Part shown: one piece after another, positions 44,588 to 53,344 of the stretch
How positions within the stretch are numbered: the stretch's first letter is position 1
How the letters are laid out: every line of letters begins with the position of its first letter
Origin: Phyllobacterium sp. 628
GTDB taxonomy: Bacteria; Pseudomonadota; Alphaproteobacteria; Rhizobiales; Rhizobiaceae
Reading direction: 5' to 3'
Assembly (NCBI RefSeq): GCF_014189505.1
Contig: NZ_CP050301.1
Span: 193,501-257,500, forward strand
DNA: 64,000 nt
Notes under the pieces: model-generated
Told to the model about the DNA's origin: nothing
Databases searched by the model: none
What the model saw: the letters and a program-made list of their open reading frames with translations, nothing else
Translations under genes and position numbers: made by a program

Positions 44588-45661
44588 TTACAGCCGCTTT
44601 GTTATGCGGGTCACGTGGCCCATCTTGCGGCCCGCACGTGCTTCAGCCTTGCCGTAGAGATGCAGCACAGCACCATTTTCGGCAAGAATCGCCGGCAATT
44701 TCTCGATATCATCACCAATCAGATTTTCCATGATGCAATCGGAATGACGCCGCGTATCGCCAAGCGGCAGCCCCGCCACCGCGCGAATATGCTGCTCGAA
44801 TTGCGAGACCGCACAGGCCGCTTCAGTCCAGTGACCGGAATTGTGAACACGCGGTGCGAATTCATTGGCCAGCAGCGTGCCATTGGCCAGCACGAAGAAT
44901 TCCATGCCGAGTACACCGACATAATTCAGGGCTTCTAGCAGCTTGCGGGCCGAATCGGCGGCAAGACCGGCAATCGTTGATGAGACAGAGGCCGGCACGG
45001 TGGACGTCGCCAGAATGCCGTCCTTGTGCACGTTCTCGGCAATATCGTAAATGCGGATATTGCCTGTCTCATCGCGCGCTGCAATCACCGAAATCTCTCG
45101 GGTGAAATCAACGAGACCTTCAAGGATCGAAGGGACACTGCCAATGGCGGCAAACCCGGCCTTGGCGCTTTCGCCCTTTTTGCCGGAAAACCTGACCTGT
45201 CCTTTGCCGTCATAGCCAAAGCGGCGGGTCTTGAGGATACCCTTGCCTTCAAAGGCCAAAAGTGCGGCTTCCAGATCGCCTTCATTCTCGACGATGCGCC
45301 ATGGCGCCGTCTGGATACCTGCCATGTTGAGAAAACGCTTTTCCGTTACCCGGTCCTGTGAAACCTTCAATGCTTCCGGCGGCGGGAAAACCCCGATGCT
45401 CTCATTCAGCATCTCCGCCGAATCGACCGGCACATTTTCGAACTCATAGGTAATGACATCACTGAGTTCCGCCAGTTGTTCCAGAGCGTTGGGATCATCA
45501 TAGGCCGCCACGATCTGTTCGTTGGCCACCTGCGCCGCAGGACAGTCTTTCTGCGGCTCGAGAATGATTGTGCGGTAGCCGAGACGGGCCGCAGCCATGG
45601 CAAGCATCCGGCCAAGCTGTCCGCCGCCGATAATGCCGATAGTCGATCCTGGAGCAATCAT
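44588..45661 (-). CDS. purK: N5-carboxyaminoimidazole ribonucleotide synthase
   Basis: The 357-residue ATP-grasp enzyme starts MIAPGSTIGIIGGGQLGRML. It shows ILKTRRFGYDGKGQVR (about 138-153), GLVDFTREISVIAARDETG and the EFAPRVHNSGHWTEAAC motif near 265-281. It carboxylates AIR with bicarbonate and ATP in purine synthesis. It follows purE by 2 bases, in the same direction. Confidence 0.95.
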   Translation of the reverse strand: MIAPGSTIGIIGGGQLGRMLAMAAARLGYRTIILEPQKDCPAAQVANEQIVAAYDDPNALEQLAELSDVITYEFENVPVDSAEMLNESIGVFPPPEALKVSQDRVTEKRFLNMAGIQTAPWRIVENEGDLEAALLAFEGKGILKTRRFGYDGKGQVRFSGKKGESAKAGFAAIGSVPSILEGLVDFTREISVIAARDETGNIRIYDIAENVHKDGILATSTVPASVSSTIAGLAADSARKLLEALNYVGVLGMEFFVLANGTLLANEFAPRVHNSGHWTEAACAVSQFEQHIRAVAGLPLGDTRRHSDCIMENLIGDDIEKLPAILAENGAVLHLYGKAEARAGRKMGHVTRITKRL

Positions 45662-45663
45662 CT

Positions 45664-46161
45664 TTATGCCTCGTCAGATGGCCGTTCGGCGACCTTTTCA
45701 CTCTGGGCCGACCGCCAGTCATCCAGTCTTTTTGCCAATGCGGCATCGTTCAACGCCAGAACGGCCGCGGCAAGCAGCGCAGCATTCACTGCACCCGCGC
45801 GGCCAATGGCCAAGGTGCCGACGGGAATACCGGCAGGCATCTGCACAATGGATAAAAGCGAGTCCTGTCCCGACAAGGCTTTTGACTCGACCGGAACACC
45901 AAAAACCGGCAGAGGCGTCATTGAAGCGGCCATGCCCGGAAGATGCGCTGCTCCACCTGCGCCGGCAATCACCACCTTGAATCCGGCAGCACGTGCCCCC
46001 TTGGCAAATGTGACCAGCCGGTCCGGCGTCCGGTGGGCGGAAACGATGCGGTCGTCGTGGGAAATACCAAGGGCATCGAGTGTTTCAGCGGCGTGGCGCA
46101 TGGTCGCCCAATCGGACTGGCTTCCCATGATAATTGCGACGTCAGCGCGTTTGTCTGCCAT
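45664..46161 (-). CDS. purE: N5-CAIR mutase
   Basis: The 165-residue protein has the substrate loop [12 protein letters not shown] (about 10-21) and SAHRTPDRL (about 41-49), and [13 protein letters not shown]. Its C-terminal [12 protein letters not shown] tail is of normal length. It converts N5-CAIR to CAIR for purine synthesis and forms an operon with purK. Confidence 0.95.
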   Translation of the reverse strand: MADKRADVAIIMGSQSDWATMRHAAETLDALGISHDDRIVSAHRTPDRLVTFAKGARAAGFKVVIAGAGGAAHLPGMAASMTPLPVFGVPVESKALSGQDSLLSIVQMPAGIPVGTLAIGRAGAVNAALLAAAVLALNDAALAKRLDDWRSAQSEKVAERPSDEA

Positions 46162-46264
46162 AAAACATCCTCTGATCGGCCAGGTATGCGGAATTTGCAG
46201 GGATTAAAGGAAAAGCGCGGAAGCCGCAAGTTATGCGCGGCCGCTCATCTCTGCCTATGGAATC

Positions 46265-46468
46265 TCAGGCTATAATGTCTGGGATGATCTTGTCTTCAAG
46301 CTCAAGCAGCTTGTCTTTGATGATGAGTTTCTTCTTTTTCATTCTCTGGACACGCAGCTGGTCACAACCAACTTGGATCATCGCTTGGATGGCGGCATCA
46401 AAATCCAGATGCTCCTGTTTTAGTCGTGCGACTGCCAATCGAACGTCAGCCTGATCCTGGTCGGACAT
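46265..46468 (-). CDS. DUF465 (YdcH-type) small protein
   Basis: The 67-residue protein has the DUF465 pattern: a charged helix LAVARLKQEHLDFDAAIQAM followed by QRMKKKKLIIKDKLLELED, predicted as a helical hairpin. Function unknown. It is divergent from a second DUF465 gene at 46695 and both are small and highly charged. Confidence 0.85.
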   Translation of the reverse strand: MSDQDQADVRLAVARLKQEHLDFDAAIQAMIQVGCDQLRVQRMKKKKLIIKDKLLELEDKIIPDIIA

Positions 46469-46607
46469 GCAGTGATTCCCGGTATTTTGTTATAGAAGAA
46501 TCCAATGTCTGGTCCGGCGTTGAAGAATACCGGATCAGCACGTGCCAATAGCATATTTTACATGACAAGAAAATCCTACGAAACAAATTCGACAATTGCG
46601 TAAAGAG

Positions 46608-46636
46608 GTGGCAGAGTGTCACGGCTCTGTCATAAT
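46608..46636 (+). promoter_or_regulatory. Candidate promoter and Pho-box-like site before the second DUF465 gene
   Basis: GTGGCA (46608-46613), 17-base spacer, CATAAT (46631-46636) is a promoter-like pair. Inside it GTGTCACGGCTCTGTCAT (46616-46633) holds two TGTCA blocks at an 11-base pitch like a Pho box; the first half differs from consensus at two bases. Confidence 0.4.
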
Positions 46637-46694
46637 CTCGCCTTCTGGCTGGCAGAGCATGAACGGGTACGAAACCAACCAAGGGAGAAGCCGA

Positions 46695-46874
46695 ATGGCC
46701 ATTGAGTCTCATCTTGAAACGCTTGAACGTAAGCATGGTGCACTCGAAAAGGAAATTTCCGAAGCGCTGGCAAGCCCGGCAACTGACGACCTGAAGATCA
46801 CCGACCTGAAACGCCGCAAGCTCATGCTGAAAGAGCAGATCGTAAAACTGAGATCGACCGCCACGCGCCACTAA
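46695..46874 (+). CDS. DUF465 (YdcH-type) small protein, second copy
   Basis: The 59-residue protein starts MAIESHLETLERKHGALEKE at ATG 46695, after GGGAGAAGCCGA; a longer frame from 46596 is not conserved-looking. It repeats the family pattern ITDLKRRKLMLKEQIVKL. It ends in a strong terminator at 46949. The two family members here are divergent and only 226 bases apart. Confidence 0.88.
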   Translation: MAIESHLETLERKHGALEKEISEALASPATDDLKITDLKRRKLMLKEQIVKLRSTATRH

Positions 46875-46948
46875 GCCGCCCTGGCCGACTTTAAAAAGAA
46901 TTCCAGCCGATCGCCGAAGAGGCCATCGATCTGGCAGAGTTAAAAATC

Positions 46949-46976
46949 AAAACCCGGCTCGCAGCCGGGTTTTTTA
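46949..46976 (+). terminator. Terminator of the second DUF465 gene
   Basis: AAAACCCGGCT (46949-46959), loop CGC, AGCCGGGTTTT (46963-46973) and T-run. The stem also stops reading from the convergent ArsR gene. Confidence 0.9.
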
Positions 46977-47008
46977 TTGGGCACTTCAAGTGTGTCCCAA
47001 GCTGGAGT

Positions 47009-47272
47009 TCATTCACTCCAGAACTGGTCCAGCCACAAATTGAGATGAAAGAAGCCGCTGTCATCCACGGCATAAATCCGGCGGGTACCTTCAGATTTGA
47101 CCTTGACCAATTGCGCATCGAGCAACGTTTTCAAATGCTGAGAAACTGCAGGGCGCGAGATCGGCAAGCCAATCGCCAACTCGTTTACGGTCTTTGGCCC
47201 GCGTCGCAACTCTTCCAGCAAATAGCGGCGATTCGGATCAGAAATGGCAGCAAATGCGTCTGTTTCAGCCAT
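47009..47272 (-). CDS. ArsR-family transcriptional regulator
   Basis: The 87-residue protein is essentially one winged helix: DPNRRYLLEELRRGPKTVNELAIG, PISRPAVSQHLKTLLDAQLVKVKSEGTRRIYAVDDSGF. There is no Cys, so it is not a metal sensor; the form is like SdpR-type repressors. It lies beside the MFS transporter gene (47389, same strand), which it may control. Confidence 0.85.
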   Translation of the reverse strand: MAETDAFAAISDPNRRYLLEELRRGPKTVNELAIGLPISRPAVSQHLKTLLDAQLVKVKSEGTRRIYAVDDSGFFHLNLWLDQFWSE

Positions 47273-47388
47273 ACTGAATAGTCATTTTAAACCACAGGCA
47301 ATGTCAACGCATTTGTACAGAAAGCGTCACTAAAATTTGAAGTAAATTTTATTTAACGGATGCAGCACCACTTAAGGGTCAGGCCCTG

Positions 47389-48630
47389 TCAATCTGTTTG
47401 GGCTTCCGCACGCGGATCGAGCTTGATTCCTTCAGGCGTTGCCCGTTCCGATGGCACTGTCTGAAAATTATCCCTCATCGCAATCGGCATCGCTGCCCGC
47501 ATGCGTGAGCGGATGATGGCATGGGTCATGATCGAAACATGCGCCAGCGCCGTGACAGCGAACAAGCCTTCCGGCGCAATGTATTCCATAGACCAGGCAC
47601 CGAGGATAGGACCCATCATCGTACCAAAACCATAGAGCAGCAGCAGACCGCCGGTAACCTTGACGAAATTCTGTGTATCCGAATAGTCATTGGCATGGGC
47701 AACGGCGACTGGATAAAGCGTGTAGGCCAATCCGCCATAGATCGCCGTCATGAACAGAATGACCGTGGCCTGACGCGAGCCAATCAAAAAGATCAGCATG
47801 CCAATAATGGCCGCCGCACCCGCGACAAAGGCCAGCACATAGCGCCGGTCCGTGCGGTCGGACATGCGCCCGACCGGGATCTGCATCAGCGCACCGCCCA
47901 TCACCGAGGCGCTCATCATCAAAGCGATCTCCGTGGTGGAAATGCCAGTCGCTGCACCATAGACCGCGCCAAGTGTACCAAACGCACCATTGGCCACGCC
48001 GATCAGCATGCAGCCGACAAAGGCAACAGGTGAATTGCGATACAGCGCCCGCAGATCAAGCTGCACTTCAGTGAGCGGCTTCGGACTGCTGGCCGTGGAG
48101 ATAGCGGTCGGGATCAATGCCAGGCAGAACAGGATGCCACTGAGCATGAAGAAAGTGCCGGAACGCACGTCGCCGAAACCGATCATCATCTGCCCCGCAG
48201 TGATCGAGGCAAAGTTGACCACCATATAAAGACCGAAGATTTGCCCGCGATTGGCATTGGTTGCGCGCTCATTCAGCCAGCTTTCAATGACCATGTACGC
48301 ACCGGCCATGGCGAAACCGGTCAGGGCGCGCAGGGCGATCCATGCGGTCGGATGCACGAGAATACCGGTCATCAATGCAACGATGGCGGCAATGGCGGCA
48401 AAAGCACTGAATGCACGCACGTGACCGACACGGCGCACCAGCCGCGGCGCCAGCAGACAGGCCGTGATGAACCCGCCCGCCCAGGCGGTTCCGAGAAGAC
48501 CCAGCGATGTCGTCGAGAAGCCTTCCGCACCACCGCGCAACGGCAGCAGAAGCCCGTGCAGGCCGGATGCCATGACCAGAAACGAAGTGCCGCACAAAAG
48601 GGCAAAGACCTGTACGAACGAACGGAACAC
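47389..48630 (-). CDS. MFS transporter
   Basis: The 413-residue protein has 12 helices with MFS motif loops (for example RRVGHVRAFSAF and MSDRTDRRYVL). ESWLNERATNANRGQIFGLYM after helix 4 is typical of the YcaD-like/sugar-efflux-type cluster of major facilitators. Substrate unknown. It is transcribed toward the ArsR gene, 117 bases away. Confidence 0.85.
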   Translation of the reverse strand: MFRSFVQVFALLCGTSFLVMASGLHGLLLPLRGGAEGFSTTSLGLLGTAWAGGFITACLLAPRLVRRVGHVRAFSAFAAIAAIVALMTGILVHPTAWIALRALTGFAMAGAYMVIESWLNERATNANRGQIFGLYMVVNFASITAGQMMIGFGDVRSGTFFMLSGILFCLALIPTAISTASSPKPLTEVQLDLRALYRNSPVAFVGCMLIGVANGAFGTLGAVYGAATGISTTEIALMMSASVMGGALMQIPVGRMSDRTDRRYVLAFVAGAAAIIGMLIFLIGSRQATVILFMTAIYGGLAYTLYPVAVAHANDYSDTQNFVKVTGGLLLLYGFGTMMGPILGAWSMEYIAPEGLFAVTALAHVSIMTHAIIRSRMRAAMPIAMRDNFQTVPSERATPEGIKLDPRAEAQTD

Positions 48631-48737
48631 AGCAATACCCTCAATGCTTGGCAGGAACCGGCAAAAACACCGACAATAAATTCGTCTCAGTCAGCAATAC
48701 GGAGACATCATGGCATCCGCATCATTTACGTTCCGTT

Positions 48738-48923
48738 TCAGCGAAAAAGTGCTTCGGCCGCCACCTTGCTGTCGCCCTTGCGTGCGCGTTCTTCTTCCAG
48801 CCGGGTAATTTCCCCGCGCAGCACGCCAATCCGCTCATCCAGTTCGGCGACGGAAAGCAGGGATAGCTCCTGCCCGATTTCGTGGGCAATCTTGCGTTTT
48901 GGCTCCTCATCGAAAAGTGACAT
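48738..48923 (-). CDS. DUF1192 small protein
   Basis: The 61-residue protein (start Met 48923 with GGAGG 5 bases upstream) matches DUF1192: MSLFDEEPKRKIAHEIGQ and ELDERIGVLRGEITRLEEE. Its function is unknown. A long frame extends to 49088 over the next gene, but the ribosome site supports the short form. It is divergent from the quinone oxidoreductase gene. Confidence 0.88.
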   Translation of the reverse strand: MSLFDEEPKRKIAHEIGQELSLLSVAELDERIGVLRGEITRLEEERARKGDSKVAAEALFR

Positions 48924-49011
48924 CGCATCCTCCACTTGTCGCTTTGTGCCGAAAGGATACAGTCGCCACGCTTCGAATTGCAAATCATTCAAGCGAATCA
49001 ACTGAAGGAAC

Positions 49012-50022
49012 ATGAGTATGGCCAGCAAAATTCCGACAACGATGACCGCGATCGAGATCACCCAGCCGGGCGGTCCGCTGGTTCTCAAGCCGGGAAAGCG
49101 CGGTGTGCCGGAACCGGCTCAGAACGAACTTCTGGTGCAGGTGCGTGCCGCCGGCGTCAACCGGCCCGATGTTTTGCAGAGGCAGGGTCACTATCCGCCA
49201 CCTGCCGGAGCATCTGATATTCCCGGGCTGGAAATTGCCGGTGAAGTGGTCGCTGTCGGGGCGGGCGTGACGCGCTTTCGTATCGGCGATCGCGTCACGG
49301 CACTGGTCGCAGGCGGCGGCTATGCGCAATATTGTACCGTGCATGAAAGCTCCGCACTGCCCATCCCGGCTGGCTATGGCTTCATCGAAGCCGCTGCTCT
49401 ACCGGAAACCTTCTTCACCGTCTGGCACAATGTTTTCGAACGTGGCGGCCTGAAAAGCGGGGAAACCTTTCTTGTGCATGGCGGCACCTCTGGCATTGGC
49501 ACGACGGCAATCCAGCTTGCCAGTGCATTTGGTGCTTATGTCATCACCACTGCGGGCTCCGAGGAGAAATGCGAGGCCTGCGTGAAGCTCGGCGCAGACC
49601 GGGCCATCAACTACCGTACCCATGATTTCGTTGATGCGGTGAAAGATGCAACCGGCGGCAAGGGCGTTAATCTTACCCTCGATATGGTCGGCGGTGACTA
49701 TGTCGAGCGCAACTATGATGCGGCGGCCGTTGATGGACGGATCGTGCAGATCGCCCATCTTAACGGCGCGAAAAGCAATGCCGATGTGTCGAAACTGATG
49801 GTCAAACGGCTGACCCATACCGGCTCCACGCTGCGGACCCGGCCCATCGAGTTTAAAGCGGGTATTGCCCGCGAACTGGAGCTGAAAGTCTGGCCATTGC
49901 TGGTCGAGCGCCGCGTCGCACCGGTTATCGATATGATCTACCCGCTGCACGAGGCATGGCGCGCGCATGAACGCATTGAGGATGGCCAGCACATCGGCAA
50001 GATCATGCTGGATGTCAGTTGA
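49012..50022 (+). CDS. NAD(P)H quinone oxidoreductase, zeta-crystallin/PIG3 type
   Basis: The 336-residue protein starts at ATG 49012 (GAAGGAAC upstream; a second Met is at 49018). The nucleotide-binding loop LVHGGTSGIGTTAIQLA and the EAAALPETFFTVWHNVF region put it in the zinc-free MDR quinone reductase group. It reduces quinones with NADPH. The gene is monocistronic, 185 bases before the DUF1013 gene. Confidence 0.9.
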   Translation: MSMASKIPTTMTAIEITQPGGPLVLKPGKRGVPEPAQNELLVQVRAAGVNRPDVLQRQGHYPPPAGASDIPGLEIAGEVVAVGAGVTRFRIGDRVTALVAGGGYAQYCTVHESSALPIPAGYGFIEAAALPETFFTVWHNVFERGGLKSGETFLVHGGTSGIGTTAIQLASAFGAYVITTAGSEEKCEACVKLGADRAINYRTHDFVDAVKDATGGKGVNLTLDMVGGDYVERNYDAAAVDGRIVQIAHLNGAKSNADVSKLMVKRLTHTGSTLRTRPIEFKAGIARELELKVWPLLVERRVAPVIDMIYPLHEAWRAHERIEDGQHIGKIMLDVS

Positions 50023-50207
50023 TCTGCCAGCAATGCAGCATCAGTTTCAGGCCATTCGCCGAAACCAGTGATCATACAGAAGGCCCAGCAAAACCGATTC
50101 TTGCCCAACGGGGAATTTAACGCTATATAACGCCTCGAATTCCCGGAAATTGTGGTTGAACCCACGTCCCGCCTCACCGGAGCGGACGAACGAGAGGACT
50201 ATATCTA

Positions 50208-50903
50208 ATGGCCACCCAGCTTCTAATGCCAAAGGCAACGGCCGTCTGGCTTGTCGACAACACCGCTCTGTCTTTTGACCAGATTGCTGCATTCTGCAAA
50301 TTGCACCCGCTTGAGGTGAAAGCGATTGCTGACGGTGAATCGGCTCAGGGCATCAAGGGGCTCGACCCGCTGATCACCGGCCAGTTGTCGCGCGATGAAA
50401 TCGCCAAGGGCGAAGCCGATATCAACCACAAGCTGAAAATTCTCGACCCAAAGGTTCGCGTGCCGGAAGCCAAGCGCAAGGGCCCGCGCTACACGCCGCT
50501 GTCCAAGCGTCAGGATCGTCCGAACGCCATTCTCTGGCTGGTGCGCAACCATCCGGAATTGAAAGATGCACAGATTTCGCGTCTGATCGGCACCACGAAG
50601 TCGACCATCGAACAGATCCGCAACCGCACCCATTGGAATTCCAACAATCTCCAGCCGATGGACCCGGTCACACTTGGCCTGTCCTCGCAGATTGATCTGG
50701 ATCTTGAGGTTGAGCGTTCGTCCCGCAACCGTCCGGTTCAGCCAGGTGAAGGTGGCGATACATTGCTGCCAGCATCGGCAACGGAAAACCTCGACATCAA
50801 GCCAATCGTTCGCGAAGAGGACGAAGAGCTGGATGCGGACAAGGTTTTCGCCAAGCTGTCTTCGCTCAAGGGCCGCAATGCGGACGAAGACGAAGAAGAA
50901 TAG
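50208..50903 (+). CDS. DUF1013 cell-cycle-type regulator
   Basis: The 231-residue protein matches DUF1013 (TrcR-like), starting MATQLLMPKATAVWLVDNTALSF. A helix-turn-helix is visible at residues about 105-140 (NAILWLVRNHPELKDAQISRLIGTTKSTIEQIRNRT). The C-terminal third is acidic (EEDEELDADKVF ... DEDEEE). DUF1013 proteins are essential-like alphaproteobacterial regulators. A strong terminator follows. Confidence 0.92.
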   Translation: MATQLLMPKATAVWLVDNTALSFDQIAAFCKLHPLEVKAIADGESAQGIKGLDPLITGQLSRDEIAKGEADINHKLKILDPKVRVPEAKRKGPRYTPLSKRQDRPNAILWLVRNHPELKDAQISRLIGTTKSTIEQIRNRTHWNSNNLQPMDPVTLGLSSQIDLDLEVERSSRNRPVQPGEGGDTLLPASATENLDIKPIVREEDEELDADKVFAKLSSLKGRNADEDEEE

Positions 50904-50944
50904 GCTGTTGGGCTGCCCGCTTGACGGGCAAGTCGGCAATAGAG

Positions 50945-50972
50945 AAAGCTCCGTCATCGACGGAGCTTTTTT
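50945..50972 (+). terminator. DUF1013 gene terminator
   Basis: AAAGCTCCGTC (50945-50955), loop ATC, GACGGAGCTTT (50959-50969) and T-run. Confidence 0.9.
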
Positions 50973-50996
50973 GTTTGGTGGAAGGAGTAAACGGAC

Positions 50997-51536
50997 GTGC
51001 TGCCAGCATTTGAAACGGAACGGCTTTTCCTGCGTCCACGCACCATGGCGGACATTGATGCCTGCATGGCAATGGACCGCGATCCTGAAGTGACGAAGTA
51101 CGTTCCGGGACCGTGGCACAATCCACAGGAGCATCGCCGCTTCGTGATATCAAGGATCGAAGCTGAGTTTGCGCCGGGTCTTGGCTACTGGTCCATCTTT
51201 GCCAAGGCGCAGCCGGAGCTGTTTCTCGGTTGGGTTTTGCTTATTCCAGACAATGCAATTGGACCCGACATCGAAATCGGCTGGCGGCTCAACCGGCATG
51301 CATGGGGTAAGGGCTACGCGACAGAAGCCGCGCGGCCGCTCGTTGATCATGCTTTTCTTTTCCTCGGCATCGAACGCGTGGTCGCCAGTATTCATCCGGA
51401 CAATGCAGCGTCCATTCACGTTGCCAAAAAGATTGGCCTCAGACCCGAGAGGGATACTATCCACGACGAAACGCCCTATCAGACCTACGCGATCAATAGG
51501 GTGGATTTTCTATCCTCCCAAGCCTTGAACACGTGA
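50997..51536 (+). CDS. RimJ/RimL-type GNAT acetyltransferase
   Basis: The 179-residue protein starts at GTG 50997 (GAAGGAG, 10 bases upstream) and shows LFLRPRTMADIDACMAMDRDPEV, IEIGWRLNRHAWGKGYATEAARPL (acetyl-CoA loop about 97-114) and VASIHPDNAASIHVAKKIGL. It acetylates an amine; the substrate is unknown. It overlaps the next frame's possible GTG start by 4 bases (GTGA). Confidence 0.85.
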   Translation: MLPAFETERLFLRPRTMADIDACMAMDRDPEVTKYVPGPWHNPQEHRRFVISRIEAEFAPGLGYWSIFAKAQPELFLGWVLLIPDNAIGPDIEIGWRLNRHAWGKGYATEAARPLVDHAFLFLGIERVVASIHPDNAASIHVAKKIGLRPERDTIHDETPYQTYAINRVDFLSSQALNT

Positions 51537-51550
51537 CGAAAGATCACCTC

Positions 51551-52197
51551 ATGCGCATTGCCTGCCTGCATACCGCCGAAAGTAACATAGCGGTTTTTGA
51601 AAAGGCTGCCGCCAATCTTGGCTTGCCGGTGGGAACTTTGCGGCACGCGGTGCGGGCAGATCTCCTATTGGCGGCCGAGAAGACTGGCTATGTCACCGAG
51701 GAAATAGCCGGGGAAACACAGTCAGTTCTGCGCGAGCTCAGCCAGACCGCGGATGCCGTCATCCTGAATTGCTCGACACTAGGTCCCAGCGCTGTAGTGC
51801 TGGCGGATGCGTTGCCTGTTCCGGTTTTGCGGGTCGATGCGGCGCTGGCACACAAGGCGGCTGCATCCGGGGAAAAATCGTCGCGCTGTGCACCGTGGAA
51901 ACATCAATGGTTCCAACATCACAGCTCTTCAACGAAGCGGCAAGCCATACGGGTTCAGAGGTAGAGGTTCGGCTCGTTGCTGGGGCATGGGGAAAATTCA
52001 GGGCCGGAGACCGCGATGGTTATCTCGCTCTCATCGCCGCCGCTGCTGACCAAGCCTATGCCTATGGCGCGTTCGTCGTTGCACTGGCGCAGGCATCCAT
52101 GACCGATGCAGCCACATTTGTCAGGCATCTGCCGCAACCACTCACCAGCCCCGAGGCAAGTCTGACGGCTGCTATGGAACAGCTCGCAAAACCCTAA
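51551..52197 (+). pseudogene. Asp/Glu racemase-like gene with a frameshift
   Basis: The frame from ATG 51551 (or GTG 51533) gives MRIACLHTAESNIAVFEKAA ... DAVILNCSTLGPSAVVLADALPVPVLRVDAALAHKAAAS, then drifts into a spurious Ser/His/Gln-rich tail ending at 51964. A different frame carries on with KIVALCTVETSMVPTSQLF through ALAQASMTDAATFVRHLPQP to 52197. The switch is at about 51867-51878 in GGGGAAAAA; one missing base would restore an unbroken Asp/Glu/hydantoin racemase-type protein of about 214 residues. It could be a true decay or a sequencing slip. Cys residues in NCST and CTVETS would be the catalytic pair. Confidence 0.75.
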
Positions 52198-52901
52198 GAC
52201 GCCTTTTTAGTATCCGGTGCTTCACTCAGCTCCACCCGGCGATAGAAATCGGCGAGTGTCTTGCCGCGTTCTTGACGGAAAATACGCTGTGCCTTTTCCG
52301 CTTTTGATATCCGGTCGATACGGAACGTACGGAAATCATTGCGCAGCTCGCACCAGCTGATCACCGTCCATACCTTACCCCAGAACCAGAGGCCGAGCGG
52401 CCGGATATCCCGTACGCTTTCCTTGCCGTCGAGGTCCCGGTAAAGGATCGACAGGACCTGACATTGATCGGCGGCGTTTTCAGCCAGATCGATCATAGTC
52501 CGGTCATGGGTACTGATATTGGTGCTGGACGAGTGAATATGCGTGTTGGTAATGCGCGGACGATCATCCTTCGGCAGCACCGCACCAATCTTGATGATGG
52601 CCTCTTCCGCTGCGCGTGCCATCGATGCACCGCCCCATGCCGTGATCAGCCTTGCACCTGCCACCAGCGCCACCACTTCATCTCGGGTGAACATAAGCGG
52701 CGGCAGGTCGAAACCTTCGCGCAGGATGTAGCCAACACCCGCCTCGCCATCAATCGGCACACCGGTCGATTGCAGGTCAGCAATATCGCGATAGATTGTG
52801 CGCTCGGAAACTTCGAGCTTTTCGGCCAACTGGCGCGCGGTGACAAGCCGCCCGCCGCGGAGTTTCTGCACAATCTGAAAGAGACGGTCTGCGCGTCGCA
52901 T
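52194..52901 (-). CDS. HTH/WYL-domain transcriptional regulator (YafY type)
   Basis: The 235-residue protein has a DeoR-type helix-turn-helix (residues about 5-55: RLFQIVQKLRGGRLVTARQLA, EKLEVSERTIYRDIADL) and a WYL domain (about 140-225: SILYRDLDGKESVRDIRPLGLWFWGKVWTVISWCELRNDFRTFRIDRI). These regulators sense a nucleotide-like ligand. It is downstream of the two genes below and overlaps the convergent racemase-like remnant by 4 bases. Confidence 0.88.
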   Translation of the reverse strand: MRRADRLFQIVQKLRGGRLVTARQLAEKLEVSERTIYRDIADLQSTGVPIDGEAGVGYILREGFDLPPLMFTRDEVVALVAGARLITAWGGASMARAAEEAIIKIGAVLPKDDRPRITNTHIHSSSTNISTHDRTMIDLAENAADQCQVLSILYRDLDGKESVRDIRPLGLWFWGKVWTVISWCELRNDFRTFRIDRISKAEKAQRIFRQERGKTLADFYRRVELSEAPDTKKAS

Positions 52902-52914
52902 GGTTCATCCTTGC

Positions 52915-53322
52915 TTAGTCTTTCAGGCCTTCTTTCAGGCGCTGTTCGGTTACAAAAGCCGTCCCGAAAGAAAGCCGGGAGATGGTGGGCGTATTGGTGT
53001 CAAGCACTCGCCAGAATGGCGTCATCGCAGCGATGTCGCCATTCTGCTGATAGGTTTCGAATGCAGCCTCGGCCACGGTACGCAAATGAAAACCCAGCGT
53101 GATCGGACATGTCACTTCGGCGCCGTGCTGTTTTGCCATGGTCTGACGCAGCACTTTCACGTCCATATGCTTACCCTTCGGCAGCGCGCGAATGAAATCA
53201 TCGACCTGCCGGGCTGTCGGCACCAGCATGATCTCGCCAGCTTTCATCCCGGCAATATTGATCGGTGCTGGTTTGACCTGCGAGGGTGCACCGGAGTCCA
53301 GCTTGTCTGTCCACGTTTTCAT
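52915..53322 (-). CDS. Conserved protein of unknown function
   Basis: The 135-residue protein starts at ATG 53322 (AAAGGAC, 8 bases before); the frame continues upstream without function. It has no signal peptide or TM. The part VDDFIRALPKGKHMDVKVLRQTMAKQHGAEVTCPITLGFH faintly recalls the DNA-binding half of O6-methylguanine methyltransferases, but no PCHR motif is present, so I do not name it. It is 22 bases after the DJ-1-like gene and 13 before the WYL gene. Confidence 0.7.
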   Translation of the reverse strand: MKTWTDKLDSGAPSQVKPAPINIAGMKAGEIMLVPTARQVDDFIRALPKGKHMDVKVLRQTMAKQHGAEVTCPITLGFHLRTVAEAAFETYQQNGDIAAMTPFWRVLDTNTPTISRLSFGTAFVTEQRLKEGLKD

Positions 53323-53344
53323 CGCCCGTCCTTTCTCCACTCGC

